Source: Agromyces fucosus (GTDB lineage Bacteria; Actinomycetota; Actinomycetes; Actinomycetales; Microbacteriaceae). Taken from it: a stretch of DNA of 64,000 nt. Position 1 is the stretch's first letter. Every line of letters starts with the position of its first letter. The notes below the pieces were generated by a model. The model ran no database searches. It saw only the letters and a list, made by a program, of their open reading frames with translations, and was not told where the DNA came from. The translations under genes were made by a program, and so were the position numbers. The stretch lies in contig NZ_SDPO01000001.1 in the NCBI RefSeq assembly GCF_004134865.1, positions 496,001-560,000 on the forward strand, in the 5' to 3' direction. Positions 32,424-45,025 of this stretch are shown one piece after another.

Positions 32424-33352
32424 CGAGCCACCGCCGTGCTGCGTCCGGACCCGCGCAACCAGTCTCCGGCATCCATCGCCGGTCTGCCCGCCGGCTGCAC
32501 CCGGCGCAGCTCGAGCGGCGTGGTACCGGTGCCGATGAGCACCCGGCGCGCCGAGGGGACGAGCTCGCCCGGGGCGAGTGCGGGGATGTCGTCGCCGATG
32601 GGAGCGCCGAGGTCGAGGAGCTTCACCCGCTGCTCGTCGATCGTCGTCCAGGCGCCGGGTTCGGGCGTGACGCCGCGGAATCGGGAGTGCACCTCGTGTG
32701 CGGGCAGCGTCCAGTCGAGCCGCGCGTCGTCGATCGACAGCTTGGGAGCGAAACTCGGCTCACCGAGCTGGGGCACCGATCGCGCCGAGTCGTCGGCGAT
32801 GGCGTCGACCACGTCGGCGAGCAGGCCCGCGCCCGAGTCCGCGAGGGCGTCGAGCAGCTCACCGGCCGTCTCGTGACCCTGCAGCGGATGCCGCAGCTCG
32901 GCGAAGACCTCGCCGGCGTCGAGCTCGGGCACGAGCTGGAACACGGATGCCCCGGCGACGGTGTCGCCCGCGATGAGGGAGTGCTGCACGGGCGCCGCCC
33001 CGCGCCAGGCGGGAAGCAGCGAGAAGTGCAGGTTGATCCAGCCGTGCACGGGGGTCGAGAGCAGGGGTTCTCTCACGAGGCCGCCGTAGGCGACGATGAC
33101 GCCGAGATCGGGCTCGAGTGCGGCGACCCGCGCCGTCACGTCGGCATCGAGCCGGTTCGCCTCGATGAGCGGCACGTCGAGCGCGGTCGCCGCCTGCGCG
33201 ACGGGCGACGGGGTCAGCACGCGCTTGCGTCCGAGCGGAGCCGGCTGCCGGGTGACGACGCCGACGAGGTGATGGCCGCTCGCTGCGAGACGGTCGAGTG
33301 ATGGAACGGCGACGGCAGGAGTGCCGGCGAAGACGAGGCGGAGCTTCTGCAC
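32420..33352 (-). CDS. fmt: Methionyl-tRNA formyltransferase
   Basis: Fmt formylates initiator methionyl-tRNA with 10-formyl-THF. The 310-residue protein has the hydrolase-like N-terminal domain (LVFAGTPAVAVPSLDRL, the INLHFSLLPAWRGAAPVQHSL loop with catalytic Asn/His, and ELDAGEVF containing the essential Asp) and the OB-fold C-terminal domain (FRGVTPEPGAWTTI). The start is GTG with GGAG a few bases upstream. It lies between priA and rsmB in the widely conserved order priA-fmt-rsmB; def is not present here. Confidence 0.98.
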   Translation of the reverse strand: MQKLRLVFAGTPAVAVPSLDRLAASGHHLVGVVTRQPAPLGRKRVLTPSPVAQAATALDVPLIEANRLDADVTARVAALEPDLGVIVAYGGLVREPLLSTPVHGWINLHFSLLPAWRGAAPVQHSLIAGDTVAGASVFQLVPELDAGEVFAELRHPLQGHETAGELLDALADSGAGLLADVVDAIADDSARSVPQLGEPSFAPKLSIDDARLDWTLPAHEVHSRFRGVTPEPGAWTTIDEQRVKLLDLGAPIGDDIPALAPGELVPSARRVLIGTGTTPLELRRVQPAGRPAMDAGDWLRGSGRSTAVAR

Positions 33353-33378
33353 ACTCCATTGTCACCGACGAAGGCGGA

Positions 33379-35337
33379 CTACGGGACCTCGGGGTCGTCG
33401 AAACGCACCCGGAGCACCGCGGGCCGCTTGGGCGGCTGCCCGGCGACCGGGCGCCGTCGCTCGGTCGCGACCCGGATCATCTCGGCTCGGAGCGCCTTCG
33501 CGACCGCTGCACCTGCGGCGTAGTCGAACCGCACGATGCCGCGCTCGAGTCCCTCGTCGGCCGGCACCGGGCCGAGCGAGTCGACGCCGGCGGCCGCGTC
33601 CCGTGCAGCGTCGAGCGCCCTGGCGACCAGGGCGGGCGCCGCCGTGACGCTCGCGACCCGCACCGCAGGCGGGAACCGCAACGCCCGGCGGCTCGCGAGT
33701 TCGCCGCTCGCCCACTCGGAGAGCCGCCATGATGTGAGCGACTGCGCGAGCGCGCCCGCCACCCCGACCAGGTAGACCGGTGAGCCGGGCGCAGCGAGCG
33801 CCGCGGCGTTCGCCCACCAGCGCAGGCAGTCTTCCGCGACGCGAAGCGACTCGCGCAGCAGCATCCGCTCGCCGTCGAGGAGGAGCACGGCACGGTAGCC
33901 GCCCTCGGCGATGGGTTCTGCGCCTCGAGTCGCGACGACGAGCGCGGGCTCGGCACCGACCTTCAGCACCGGCCGTTCGCCGTCGGAGAGGATCACGCGG
34001 GCCTTCGGGAAGGCGCGACCGAGCTCCTCGGCCGTGCGGCTCGCGCCGACCGTGACCGCGCGCAGCTTCGTGGCCTCGCAGACCGGACACCTCCAGGCGC
34101 TCGCGCTCGTGCCGCACAGCACGCATCGCGGGTCGCCGCCGCTGCGTGGCACGACGAGCGCACCGCCGCACGCTGCGCATCGGGCCGGCTCGCGGCAGCG
34201 ATCGCAGGCGAGCAGCGGCGCGTTCCCCGGCCGCGCGACCTGCACGAGCACGGGCCCCTCGGCGATCGCCTGCTGCGCCGCGCGCCACGCGCTCGACGGG
34301 ATCCTGGCCGAGCCCGGCTCGGGCGAGGCCTGCTGCTCGGTCGGGATGACCTTCGGTCGAACGTGCCTGACGGCCGGCACCTCGTGCACCCATCCGATCT
34401 CGACGAGGCGTTCGACCTCGACGCTGCGGCTGTGCCCGAGGAAGAGCAGTGCCGCACCCGACTGCTCCTGCCGGATGAGCGCGGCATCCCGCGGGTGCAC
34501 GCCCGGCGAGAGCTGCTCGTTCTGGAGCGAGTCCCCGTCGTCCCAGATGGCGATGAGGCCGAGACGCGACGCCGGCGCGTAGACCGTCGAGCGGTTGCCG
34601 ATGACGACGCGGGCTTGGGTGCCCGTCGCGTCGAGGAACGCGCGGAACCGCTCACCGCCCGTCTGCCGCGCATCGGTGCGGAGCACCCGGCGAGGGTCGA
34701 TGCGATCGGCGAGGGCCGCCTGCAGCTGCTCCTGGTCGCGATAGTCGGGCACGACGATGAGACTCGAACGGTCGGCCGCGAGCGTGTGCGCGGCCGCCGC
34801 AGCGAGCGTCGCCGCCCACGCACCGACCCACTCGCCCGAGGAGAGCAGTACTGGGCGGGGATCGGCGGCCAGCGCCATCCGCTCGCCCGCGTCGATACCC
34901 GTCTCGATGCGGCCCGGCTCGTAGCCCGGAATCGGCGCGGCCGGACCCGGCAGCTCGCCCGCGTCCGGCTCGGCCGCCCGCCACGCCCGCTCGGCCCGCA
35001 CATAGCGGCTCGGAATGGCCACCCGCAGGATGTCGCCGGCGTTGCCGGCCGCGCGGTCGGCCGCGGCACGTGCGAGCGCCCACACCTCCGGCGTCAGGAG
35101 CGGCACTTCGGAGACCACGTCTTCGAGCTCGCTGAGACGCCCGTCGTACTCGCTCGAGGACGCGAGCTCGACGAGCCATCCGTTGGCGATGCGCCCGCCG
35201 GAACGCAGCGGAACGCGCACGCGCACACCGGCGACCGCGGCGTCGCGGAGCCGCTCGGGCACCGCATAGTCGAAGAGCTGGTCGAGCTGCGGGAGCGGCG
35301 AGTCGACGAGCACGCGGGCGACGGAGCCGCCGGCCAC
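33379..35337 (-). CDS. priA: PriA-like primosomal protein lacking helicase motifs
   Basis: The 652-residue protein has the PriA DNA-binding N-terminus (ARVLVDSPLPQLDQLFDYAVP), the LVELASSSEYDGRLSELEDV stretch and the double zinc-binding region at about residues 377-420, with eight cysteines in CDRCREPARCAACGG and CVLCG..CPVC. The helicase core is degenerate. Where Walker A should be, it reads VLLSSGEWVGAWAATLAAAA; the DEEH box is replaced by IAIWDDGD. Actinobacterial PriA proteins are known to have lost ATPase motifs, so a structural role in replication restart is likely. I place the start at GTG 35337, one base after the metK TGA; the longer frame upstream lies inside metK. Confidence 0.9.
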   Translation of the reverse strand: MAGGSVARVLVDSPLPQLDQLFDYAVPERLRDAAVAGVRVRVPLRSGGRIANGWLVELASSSEYDGRLSELEDVVSEVPLLTPEVWALARAAADRAAGNAGDILRVAIPSRYVRAERAWRAAEPDAGELPGPAAPIPGYEPGRIETGIDAGERMALAADPRPVLLSSGEWVGAWAATLAAAAAHTLAADRSSLIVVPDYRDQEQLQAALADRIDPRRVLRTDARQTGGERFRAFLDATGTQARVVIGNRSTVYAPASRLGLIAIWDDGDSLQNEQLSPGVHPRDAALIRQEQSGAALLFLGHSRSVEVERLVEIGWVHEVPAVRHVRPKVIPTEQQASPEPGSARIPSSAWRAAQQAIAEGPVLVQVARPGNAPLLACDRCREPARCAACGGALVVPRSGGDPRCVLCGTSASAWRCPVCEATKLRAVTVGASRTAEELGRAFPKARVILSDGERPVLKVGAEPALVVATRGAEPIAEGGYRAVLLLDGERMLLRESLRVAEDCLRWWANAAALAAPGSPVYLVGVAGALAQSLTSWRLSEWASGELASRRALRFPPAVRVASVTAAPALVARALDAARDAAAGVDSLGPVPADEGLERGIVRFDYAAGAAVAKALRAEMIRVATERRRPVAGQPPKRPAVLRVRFDDPEVP

Positions 35338-35338
35338 G

Positions 35339-36532
35339 TCAGAGTCCGGCAGCGGAGCGGAGATCGTCGACGCGGTCGAGGCGCTCCCACGTGAAGTCGG
35401 GCAGCTCGCGGCCGAAGTGGCCGTAGCTCGCGGTCTGCGCGTAGATGGGGCGCAGCAGGTCGAGGTCGCGGATGATCGCCGCCGGTCGCAGGTCGAACAC
35501 CTCGCGGATCGCCGCGGTGATCTGCTCGTCGGGCAGGGCACCGGTGCCGAAGCTCTCGACGTAGAGCCCGACGGGCGCCGCCTTGCCGATGGCGTACGCC
35601 ACCTGCAGTTCGAGACGGTCGGCGAGGCCTGCCGCGACGGCGTTCTTCGCGACCCAGCGCATCGCGTATGCCGCCGAGCGGTCGACCTTCGACGGATCCT
35701 TGCCGCTGAAGGCGCCGCCGCCGTGCCGGCTCGCGCCGCCGTAGGTGTCGATGATGATCTTGCGGCCGGTGAGACCCGCGTCGCCCTGCGGGCCGCCGAT
35801 CTCGAAGCGACCGGTCGGGTTGATGAGCACGGCGAGGTCGGGGCGCGCGAGCTCGACGGTGTCGAGCACGGGGCGGATCACGAGCTCTTCGACCTCGGCG
35901 CGCAGTTGCTCGGTCGACACCGCGAGGGTGTGCTGCGTCGAGAGCACGACGGTCTCGACCGTCTTCGGCACCTGTCCGTCGTAGCCGATCGTGACCTGCG
36001 TCTTGCCGTCGGGGCGGAGGTAGTCGAGCTCGCCGCTCTTGCGCACGGCGGAGAGGCGCTCGGCGAGGCGGTGCGCGAGCCAGATCGGCACCGGCATGAG
36101 CTCGGGGGTCTCGCGCGTGGCGTAGCCGAACATGATGCCCTGGTCGCCGGCGCCCTGCATGTCGAGGGCGTCTTCGCTCGATCCCTCGCGAGCCTCGAAC
36201 GCATGGTCGACGCCCTGCGCGATATCGGGCGACTGCCCGCCGATCGAGACCGAGACGCCGCACGAACGCCCGTCGAACCAGGCGTCGGCGGAGTCGTAGC
36301 CGATCGAGGTGACGCGCTCGCGCACGATGGCCGGGATCTCGACGTACCCGCTCGTGGTGACCTCGCCCGCGACGTGCACGAGACCCGTGGTCACGAGCGT
36401 CTCGACCGCGACCCGGCTGTGCGGGTCTTCGCGGAGCAACGCATCGAGGATGGAGTCGGAGATCTGGTCGCAGAGCTTGTCGGGGTGGCCTTCGGTGACG
36501 GACTCGGAGGTGAAGCGGCGGAGTGCGCTCAT
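35339..36532 (-). CDS. metK: S-adenosylmethionine synthetase
   Basis: MetK makes SAM from methionine and ATP in the cytosol. The 397-residue protein has [20 protein letters not shown], the signature [13 protein letters not shown] hexapeptide region, [12 protein letters not shown], the [18 protein letters not shown] phosphate loop, and [18 protein letters not shown] near the end. It overlaps coaBC (upstream) by ATGA and priA (downstream) after one base. The chromosomal order coaBC-metK-priA-fmt is typical of actinobacteria. No SAM riboswitch precedes it, as it lies deep in a gene train. Confidence 0.99.
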   Translation of the reverse strand: MSALRRFTSESVTEGHPDKLCDQISDSILDALLREDPHSRVAVETLVTTGLVHVAGEVTTSGYVEIPAIVRERVTSIGYDSADAWFDGRSCGVSVSIGGQSPDIAQGVDHAFEAREGSSEDALDMQGAGDQGIMFGYATRETPELMPVPIWLAHRLAERLSAVRKSGELDYLRPDGKTQVTIGYDGQVPKTVETVVLSTQHTLAVSTEQLRAEVEELVIRPVLDTVELARPDLAVLINPTGRFEIGGPQGDAGLTGRKIIIDTYGGASRHGGGAFSGKDPSKVDRSAAYAMRWVAKNAVAAGLADRLELQVAYAIGKAAPVGLYVESFGTGALPDEQITAAIREVFDLRPAAIIRDLDLLRPIYAQTASYGHFGRELPDFTWERLDRVDDLRSAAGL

Positions 36533-37803
36533 GCGGTTTCTGATTCCTTCGAGTTCGTCGCGGCGGTGGCTGTGGTCACTTCCGTGACCACCACATCGAG
36601 GATGTCATGCGCCACCGACTGTTTCGTTCCGTGTGCTCGTGTGACGACGTCGCCGTCACGGCCGATCACGACGACCCGGTTCTCGTCGCTCGCGAAGCCC
36701 TCGTTCCAGCCGACGCGGTTGACGACGAGCAGGTCGGCGCCCTTCGCCTCGCGCTTGCCGCGGCCGAGCGCGATGAGGCGGTCGTCGTCGGGCTCGGTCT
36801 CGGCCGCGAAGCCGACGAGCAGCGTTCCCGCATGCGGCGCATGGCCGAGGCCCGAGAGGATGTCGGGGTTGCGCACCAGTTCGAGCGTCAGCCCGTCGTC
36901 GCTCTGGTCCTTCTTGATCTTGCCCTCGCTGACGCTCGCGGGCCGGTAGTCGGCCACGGCTGCGGCCATCACGACGACGTCGGCGCCGCTCGCGGCCTCG
37001 GTCACCGCGGCCTGCAGTTCGAGGGCGGTCGAGACGCGGCGGATGTCGCAGCCGTCGGGCTCGGCGACCTCGAGATTCGCGGCGATGAGGGTGACCTTCG
37101 CTCCGCGTTCACGCGCCGCCTCGGCGATCGCGATGCCCTGCTTGCCGCTCGAACGGTTGCCGAGGAAGCGCACGGGATCGAGCGGCTCGCGCGTACCGCC
37201 GGCGCTCACCACGACATGGCGGCCTGCGAGATCACCACGGCGAGCGGATGCCTCGGCGCCGGCGCCGCGCCCGAGCACGCGCTCGAGGGCGATGCGCACG
37301 ATCTCGTCGGGCTCCTCCATGCGACCCGGGCCGCTGTCGGAGCCGGTGAGCTGGCCGACCGCGGGACCCACGATCGTGACCCCGCGCGAACGGAGCGTCT
37401 CGACGTTCGCCCGGGTGGCGGGATGACGCCACATCTCGGTGTGCATGGCCGGAGCGATCACGACGGGCGCCTCGCTCGCGAGCAGCGTGTTGCCGAGGAG
37501 GTCGTCGGCGAGGCCCGTCGCGAGCTTCGCGATGGAGTTCGCGGTGGCCGGCGCGATGACGATCAGGTCGGCGGCCTGGCCGATGGCGACGTGCCGCACC
37601 TCGGCGACACCCTCGTACAACTCGGTGTGCACCGGATTGCGCGAGATCGCCTCGAGTGTCGGCCTGCCGACGAAGCGCAGCGCGCCCTCGGTCGGCACGA
37701 CGTGGACGTCGTGGCCGGCGAGCACGAGCGCGCGCACGACCCCGACGGCCTTGTACGCCGCGATGCCGCCCGTGATGCCGACGACGATGTTGAGCCGAGT
37801 CAT
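36529..37803 (-). CDS. coaBC: Bifunctional phosphopantothenoylcysteine decarboxylase/synthetase
   Basis: CoaBC joins 4-phosphopantothenate to cysteine using CTP and then decarboxylates the product, two steps of CoA synthesis. The 424-residue protein has the N-terminal FMN-dependent CoaC domain ([39 protein letters not shown], catalytic region [16 protein letters not shown]) and the C-terminal CoaB domain ([47 protein letters not shown]). It follows rpoZ by 13 bases and overlaps metK by four. All key motifs are intact. Confidence 0.98.
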   Translation of the reverse strand: MTRLNIVVGITGGIAAYKAVGVVRALVLAGHDVHVVPTEGALRFVGRPTLEAISRNPVHTELYEGVAEVRHVAIGQAADLIVIAPATANSIAKLATGLADDLLGNTLLASEAPVVIAPAMHTEMWRHPATRANVETLRSRGVTIVGPAVGQLTGSDSGPGRMEEPDEIVRIALERVLGRGAGAEASARRGDLAGRHVVVSAGGTREPLDPVRFLGNRSSGKQGIAIAEAARERGAKVTLIAANLEVAEPDGCDIRRVSTALELQAAVTEAASGADVVVMAAAVADYRPASVSEGKIKKDQSDDGLTLELVRNPDILSGLGHAPHAGTLLVGFAAETEPDDDRLIALGRGKREAKGADLLVVNRVGWNEGFASDENRVVVIGRDGDVVTRAHGTKQSVAHDILDVVVTEVTTATAATNSKESETA

Positions 37804-37816
37804 CCGGCCCTCCGGA

Positions 37817-38074
37817 TCACTCGGCGATCGGGCGGAGCCGGAGCTTGTCTTCGTTGATCTCGTGCATCGCGACCGACAACGGCTTGTCGTCGATCGAGGA
37901 GTCCACGAGCGGGCCGACGTTGTCGAAGAGGCTGCCTTCGTGCAGGTCGGCGTAGTAGTCGTTGATCTGGCGCGCGCGCTTGGACGCGAAGATGACCAGC
38001 TGGTACTTCGAGTCGACCTTGGAGAGCAGGTCGTCGATGGGCGGGTCGATGATGCCGGACAGCTTCTCAGCCAT
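37817..38074 (-). CDS. rpoZ: RNA polymerase omega subunit
   Basis: Omega helps assemble and stabilise RNA polymerase by latching the beta-prime subunit. The 85-residue protein starts [17 protein letters not shown] and has the conserved [20 protein letters not shown] core and [16 protein letters not shown]-terminal helix. AGGAG lies eight bases before the ATG at 38074, so the longer frame upstream is not used. The gmk-rpoZ-coaBC order is conserved widely in bacteria. Confidence 0.97.
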   Translation of the reverse strand: MAEKLSGIIDPPIDDLLSKVDSKYQLVIFASKRARQINDYYADLHEGSLFDNVGPLVDSSIDDKPLSVAMHEINEDKLRLRPIAE

Positions 38075-38137
38075 GGAATGACTCCTTAGATCGTGGATGC
38101 GCACCCTCGGTGCGCGGAAAGTCGTGACGAGGGCAGC

Positions 38138-39070
38138 TCAACGCCGACCCTTGCGAGATCTCATCAAGTCTACGACCTCCTGCGCCGCTTCGGCGACGTC
38201 GTGGTTCACGACCTGGTGGTCGAACTCCTCGACGGCCGCCAATTCGACCTTCGCAGTCTCGAGACGGCGCTGCTGTTCGGCCGGGCTCTCAGTGCCCCGA
38301 CCGACGAGTCGGCGCACGAGTTCGTCCCAGCTCGGCGGCAGGAGGAAGACGAGCGTCGCCTCGGGTGCGGCGCGCCGAACCGATCGGGCGCCCTGGATGT
38401 CGATCTCGAGCAGCACGCTGTTGCCCGCCGCGATCGCCTCTTCGACCGCCTTGCGGGGCGTGCCGTATCGCGACGCGTTGTGCACGGTCGCCCATTCGAG
38501 CAGTTCGCCGGCCTCGACCATGCGTTCGAACTCGGCGTCGTCGACGAAGAAGTAGCTCTCGCCCTCGACCTCGCCGGGTCGCGGCTGACGCGTCGTCGCC
38601 GAGACGGAGAGACGCACATCGGGGTGGTTGCGGCGGATGTACTCGGCGACGGTGCCCTTGCCCACCGCGGTCGGTCCGGCGAGGACGACGAGACGGTCGC
38701 CCGTGCCACCGTGCGCGGCGACCCAGTCCGCGAGGAACTCGCGGAGGCGCCGCCGCTGCAGGCGACCGAGGCCACCGAGACGCTTGGACGGCGAAATCTC
38801 GAGCTCCTCCATGATGCGCGCCGACTTCGTCTGCCCGATCGCGGGGATCGAGGTGAGGAACTCGGTGACGCGAAGGCGCCCCTCGACGCCTTCAGGCGAT
38901 TCGAACGCCTCGCGCAGCACGTCGAGCGGGCTTCGCGAGCCGGCGGCGATCGCGGACTTGACGGTCGCGCGTGCGCGACGCGCTGCGACTGCGGCACGGG
39001 ATGCCGCCACCCGATCGACGTCGGGGGGTGTGGGGCGCGCAGCCCCCGAGACGGTCGTCTGCTCAGACAC
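38138..39070 (-). CDS. gmk: Fusion of actinobacterial integration host factor (mIHF) and guanylate kinase
   Basis: The 310-residue protein is about 110 residues longer than a normal Gmk. Residues 18-115 match actinobacterial IHF: AAVAARRARATVKSAI, then the helix-turn-helix region IPAIGQTKSARIMEELEI and the DNA-contact end SKRLGGLGRLQRRRLREFL, which parallel mycobacterial mIHF motifs. Residues 125-310 are guanylate kinase (GMP to GDP) with P-loop LAGPTAVGKGTVAEYI, SVSATTRQPRPGEVEG, YFFVDDAEFERM and LEIDIQGARSVRR. In other actinobacteria mihF is a separate gene between pyrF and gmk, so this is a fusion of neighbours. The GTG at 39070 overlaps the pyrF stop by eight bases (GTGTCTGA), with a G-run upstream. 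Confidence 0.93.
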   Translation of the reverse strand: MSEQTTVSGAARPTPPDVDRVAASRAAVAARRARATVKSAIAAGSRSPLDVLREAFESPEGVEGRLRVTEFLTSIPAIGQTKSARIMEELEISPSKRLGGLGRLQRRRLREFLADWVAAHGGTGDRLVVLAGPTAVGKGTVAEYIRRNHPDVRLSVSATTRQPRPGEVEGESYFFVDDAEFERMVEAGELLEWATVHNASRYGTPRKAVEEAIAAGNSVLLEIDIQGARSVRRAAPEATLVFLLPPSWDELVRRLVGRGTESPAEQQRRLETAKVELAAVEEFDHQVVNHDVAEAAQEVVDLMRSRKGRR

Positions 39071-39937
39071 TCGTCGCCCCCACATCGCCGACGCGGCGCG
39101 TGATCGCCTCGGCGAGGCCGTCGGGCCCTGCACCGAGGATCGATCGCGACTCGCTCACGATGACGCCGGCGGCGAGCGACCCGAAGATCGCGCGGAGGTC
39201 GCGGAGTTCGGCGCCCTGATGTCCGAAGCCGGGTGCCAGCACCGGGAGCCCCGGTCGCGGCGGATCGACGTCGAGGTCGATGCCCGAACTGCGCAGGTCG
39301 ATCGTCGCGCCGAGCACGACGCCGACCGAGCCGAGCCCGCGCGTCGCGGCATCCGCCCGACCCTGGTTCCAGGCGACGACTCCGCTCGTGACGGCCTGGG
39401 CGACCGTGGAGCCGGCACGGCTCGACTGTTGCAGCACGGCGCGCTGGATCGCGGCGGCCTCGGGGTTCGAGGTCGCGGCGAGCACGAAGGCGCCCTTGCC
39501 GGTCGACTCGGCGGCCTCGAGCACTCCGGCGATCGAGCCGAGGCCCTGGTACGCGCTGATCGTCATCGCGTCGGCCTCGAGGCTCGATCCGGGCGTCAGC
39601 CAGGCCTGCCCGTAGGCCTCGACGCTCGAGCCGATGTCCCCGCGCTTCACGTCGGCGATCACGATCAGGCCGGCGTCGCGGGCCTCGGCGAGCACGCGCT
39701 CGAGCGCCGCGTAGCCCGCCGCCCCGTGCCGCTCGAAGAAGGCGACCTGCGGCTTCACGATGCCGACGCGCCCTGCGGCGGCGTCGATCGTGCGAAGGCC
39801 GAACTCGCGCAGACCCTCTGCCGAGTCGGGAAGCCCCCACTGGTCGAGGAGCGAGGCGTGCGGGTCGATGCCCACGCAGAGCCGGCCGTACGCGGCGAAG
39901 ACGGCTTCGAGCCGGTCGCCGAAGGGCGTGACGTCGC

Positions 39938-39941
<4 letters not shown>
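39063..39941 (-). CDS. pyrF: Orotidine-5'-phosphate decarboxylase (PyrF, type 2)
   Basis: PyrF decarboxylates OMP to UMP, the last step of de novo UMP synthesis. The 292-residue length and motifs [32 protein letters not shown] and the catalytic tetrad segment [15 protein letters not shown] identify the longer type 2 family used in mycobacteria and relatives. [12 protein letters not shown] is the C-terminal phosphate loop. Its ATG overlaps the carB stop as ATGA, and its end overlaps the mIHF-gmk start. Confidence 0.98.
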
Positions 39942-43224
<3,283 letters not shown>

Positions 43225-43225
<1 letters not shown>

Positions 43226-44403
43226 TACTCGTTGCTTCCTTCGGTCGCGGTGCTCGTCGTCGTGTTCGCGATCACCATGTCGCGGAATCGGTCGAAGAGG
43301 TAGTTCGCGTCGTGCGGGCCTGCCGCCGACTCGGGGTGGTACTGCACGCTGAACGCCGGGATGTCGAGGCAGTTGAGTCCCTCGACGACGTTGTCGTTGA
43401 GGCCGTAGTGGCTGACCTCGACGCGGCCGAAGCCCTCGCTCGACTCGCTGACGCGATCGATCGGGGCGTCCACGGCGAAGCCGTGGTTGTGGGCCGTGAT
43501 CTCGACTCGGCCGGTGGACTTGTCGAGCACCGGCTGGTTGATGCCGCGGTGGCCGAAGGGGAGCTTGTAGGTGCCGAAGCCGAGTGCGCGTCCGAGCAGC
43601 TGGTTGCCGAAGCAGATGCCGAAGTACGGCAGCCCCTCGCGGAGCGTGGTACGCAGCAGCTCGACATGGCGGTCGGATGCCGCGGGGTCGCCGGGCCCGT
43701 TCGAGAAGAACAGCGCGTCGGGCGCGAGGGCGAGCACCTCTTCCGCGGTGACCGACTGCGGCACCACGTGCACGTCGAAGCCGCGCTCCGCCAGGTACTT
43801 CAGGGTCGAGGTCTTCACGCCGAGGTCGAGGACCGCGACGGATCCGACGCGCTCGCCCTCGGCCGGCAGCGAGTAGGGCTCGCTGGTCGAGACGGCACCC
43901 GACAGGTTCGCGCCGGTCATCGCCGCACCGCTCTGCACGAGGTCGAGCTGCTCGCCGGGGGTGAGCAGCGCGTCGTCGCCCGAGAAGATGCCGGCCCGCA
44001 TGGCGCCGGCCGAGCGGAGGTGCCGCGTGAGCGCTCGCGTGTCGATGCCGCTGATGCCGACGACTCCCGACGAGTCGAGGTCGTCGTCGAGGCTCCGCTG
44101 CGAGCGGAAGTTCGAGACGACCCGTGAGGGGTCGCGCACGATGAACCCGGCCACCCAGATGCGGGCCGACTCCATGTCTTCATCGTTCATGCCCGTGTTG
44201 CCGATGTGCGGCGCGGTCATCATGACGATCTGGCCGGCGTACGACGGATCGGTCAGGGTCTCCTGGTAGCCGGTCATGCCGGTGGCGAAGACGGCTTCGC
44301 CGAGCGTGCGGCCGCGCGCACCGTAGGCGCGTCCGTCGTAGCGGCGTCCGTCTTCGAGGACGAGCACGGCGGAATCGCTCGTGCCGGCGGGGGTCTCAGT
44401 CAT
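43225..44403 (-). CDS. carA: Carbamoyl-phosphate synthase small subunit
   Basis: CarA hydrolyses glutamine and passes ammonia to CarB. The 392-residue protein has the N-terminal CPSase small domain ([40 protein letters not shown]) and a C-terminal class I amidotransferase with nucleophile [11 protein letters not shown] and the His/Glu pair in [15 protein letters not shown]. The ATG at 44403 has GTGAGG upstream and overlaps the stop of the PH-like gene by eight bases (ATGACTGA). It is in the pyr operon, carAB being shared with arginine synthesis. Confidence 0.98.
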
Positions 44404-45025
44404 GCGAGGCCTCACTCTCCTGCTCTGGCCGCGGCGCTGCTGGCGCTGCGGCGATGTCGTGTTCCGGCCGCGGCGCTGCTGGCGCTGCGGCGATGTCCTG
44501 TTCCGACCGCGGCGCTGGCGCCGCGGCGATGTCGTTGACCGCCTGGATGATCCTGGCGGGGTCGCCCGGGTACCGGGCGCGCACGTAGCTGTCGACCCGG
44601 GGTTCGGTCGGTTCGAGCGTCCCCTGCTCCCGGGCGATCCAGGTGAGGGCGACGAGGCCCTCGGGCTCGACCCCCCGGTCGATGGCGTAGCTCGCGAGCT
44701 GCGCGCCGACGAGGCGATCGGCGGGGATGAAGGTCAGCGACTCCCCCGCGATGCGGAGGATCACGCCCTCGGGAATCACCTCGACGTGACCGGAGCCGCG
44801 GAACGCGAGCCCGTGCACCGCGAGTCGCTCGAGGGGCTCCCCGAACGGCGTGGTCGCGACGTAGAGCACCTCGGCGTCGACGACCGGCGCGCCGTGCTCG
44901 GCTGGCACGGGATAGGACCCGAGCGACTCGTCGCGCACGGTCCGGCGCTTCCACGAGCGGTACATGAGCCAGCCGACGAACGCGACGACCGCGATGGCGA
45001 CGACGGTGCCGATCACCTTATCCAT
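44396..45025 (-). CDS. Membrane-anchored PH-like protein of the pyr operon
   Basis: The 209-residue protein begins with one membrane segment ([20 protein letters not shown]) followed by basic residues KRR, then a soluble domain (residues 35-140) with beta-rich sequence resembling the bacterial PH-like domain that recurs at this locus in actinobacteria ([20 protein letters not shown]). The C-terminal tail (165-202) is three near-identical copies of [12 protein letters not shown](H/Q). Function unknown; its constant position between pyrC and carA suggests a link to pyrimidine synthesis at the membrane, but that is inference. AGGGGG lies six bases before the ATG. It overlaps pyrC by eight bases (ATGGATAA) and carA by eight. 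Confidence 0.85.
   Translation of the reverse strand: MDKVIGTVVAIAVVAFVGWLMYRSWKRRTVRDESLGSYPVPAEHGAPVVDAEVLYVATTPFGEPLERLAVHGLAFRGSGHVEVIPEGVILRIAGESLTFIPADRLVGAQLASYAIDRGVEPEGLVALTWIAREQGTLEPTEPRVDSYVRARYPGDPARIIQAVNDIAAAPAPRSEQDIAAAPAAPRPEHDIAAAPAAPRPEQESEASHD
44420..44533. repeat. 39-bp tandem repeat in the PH-like gene
   Basis: Three consecutive in-frame units of 36, 39 and 39 bases encode [25 protein letters not shown] and [13 protein letters not shown]. The two longer units are nearly identical at DNA level, indicating recent duplication. The array ends just before the overlap with carA. Confidence 0.95.

Noticed and set aside
35339-36532. SAM riboswitch or other leader control for metK
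   Set aside because: metK overlaps coaBC, so there is no leader space in which a riboswitch could lie.
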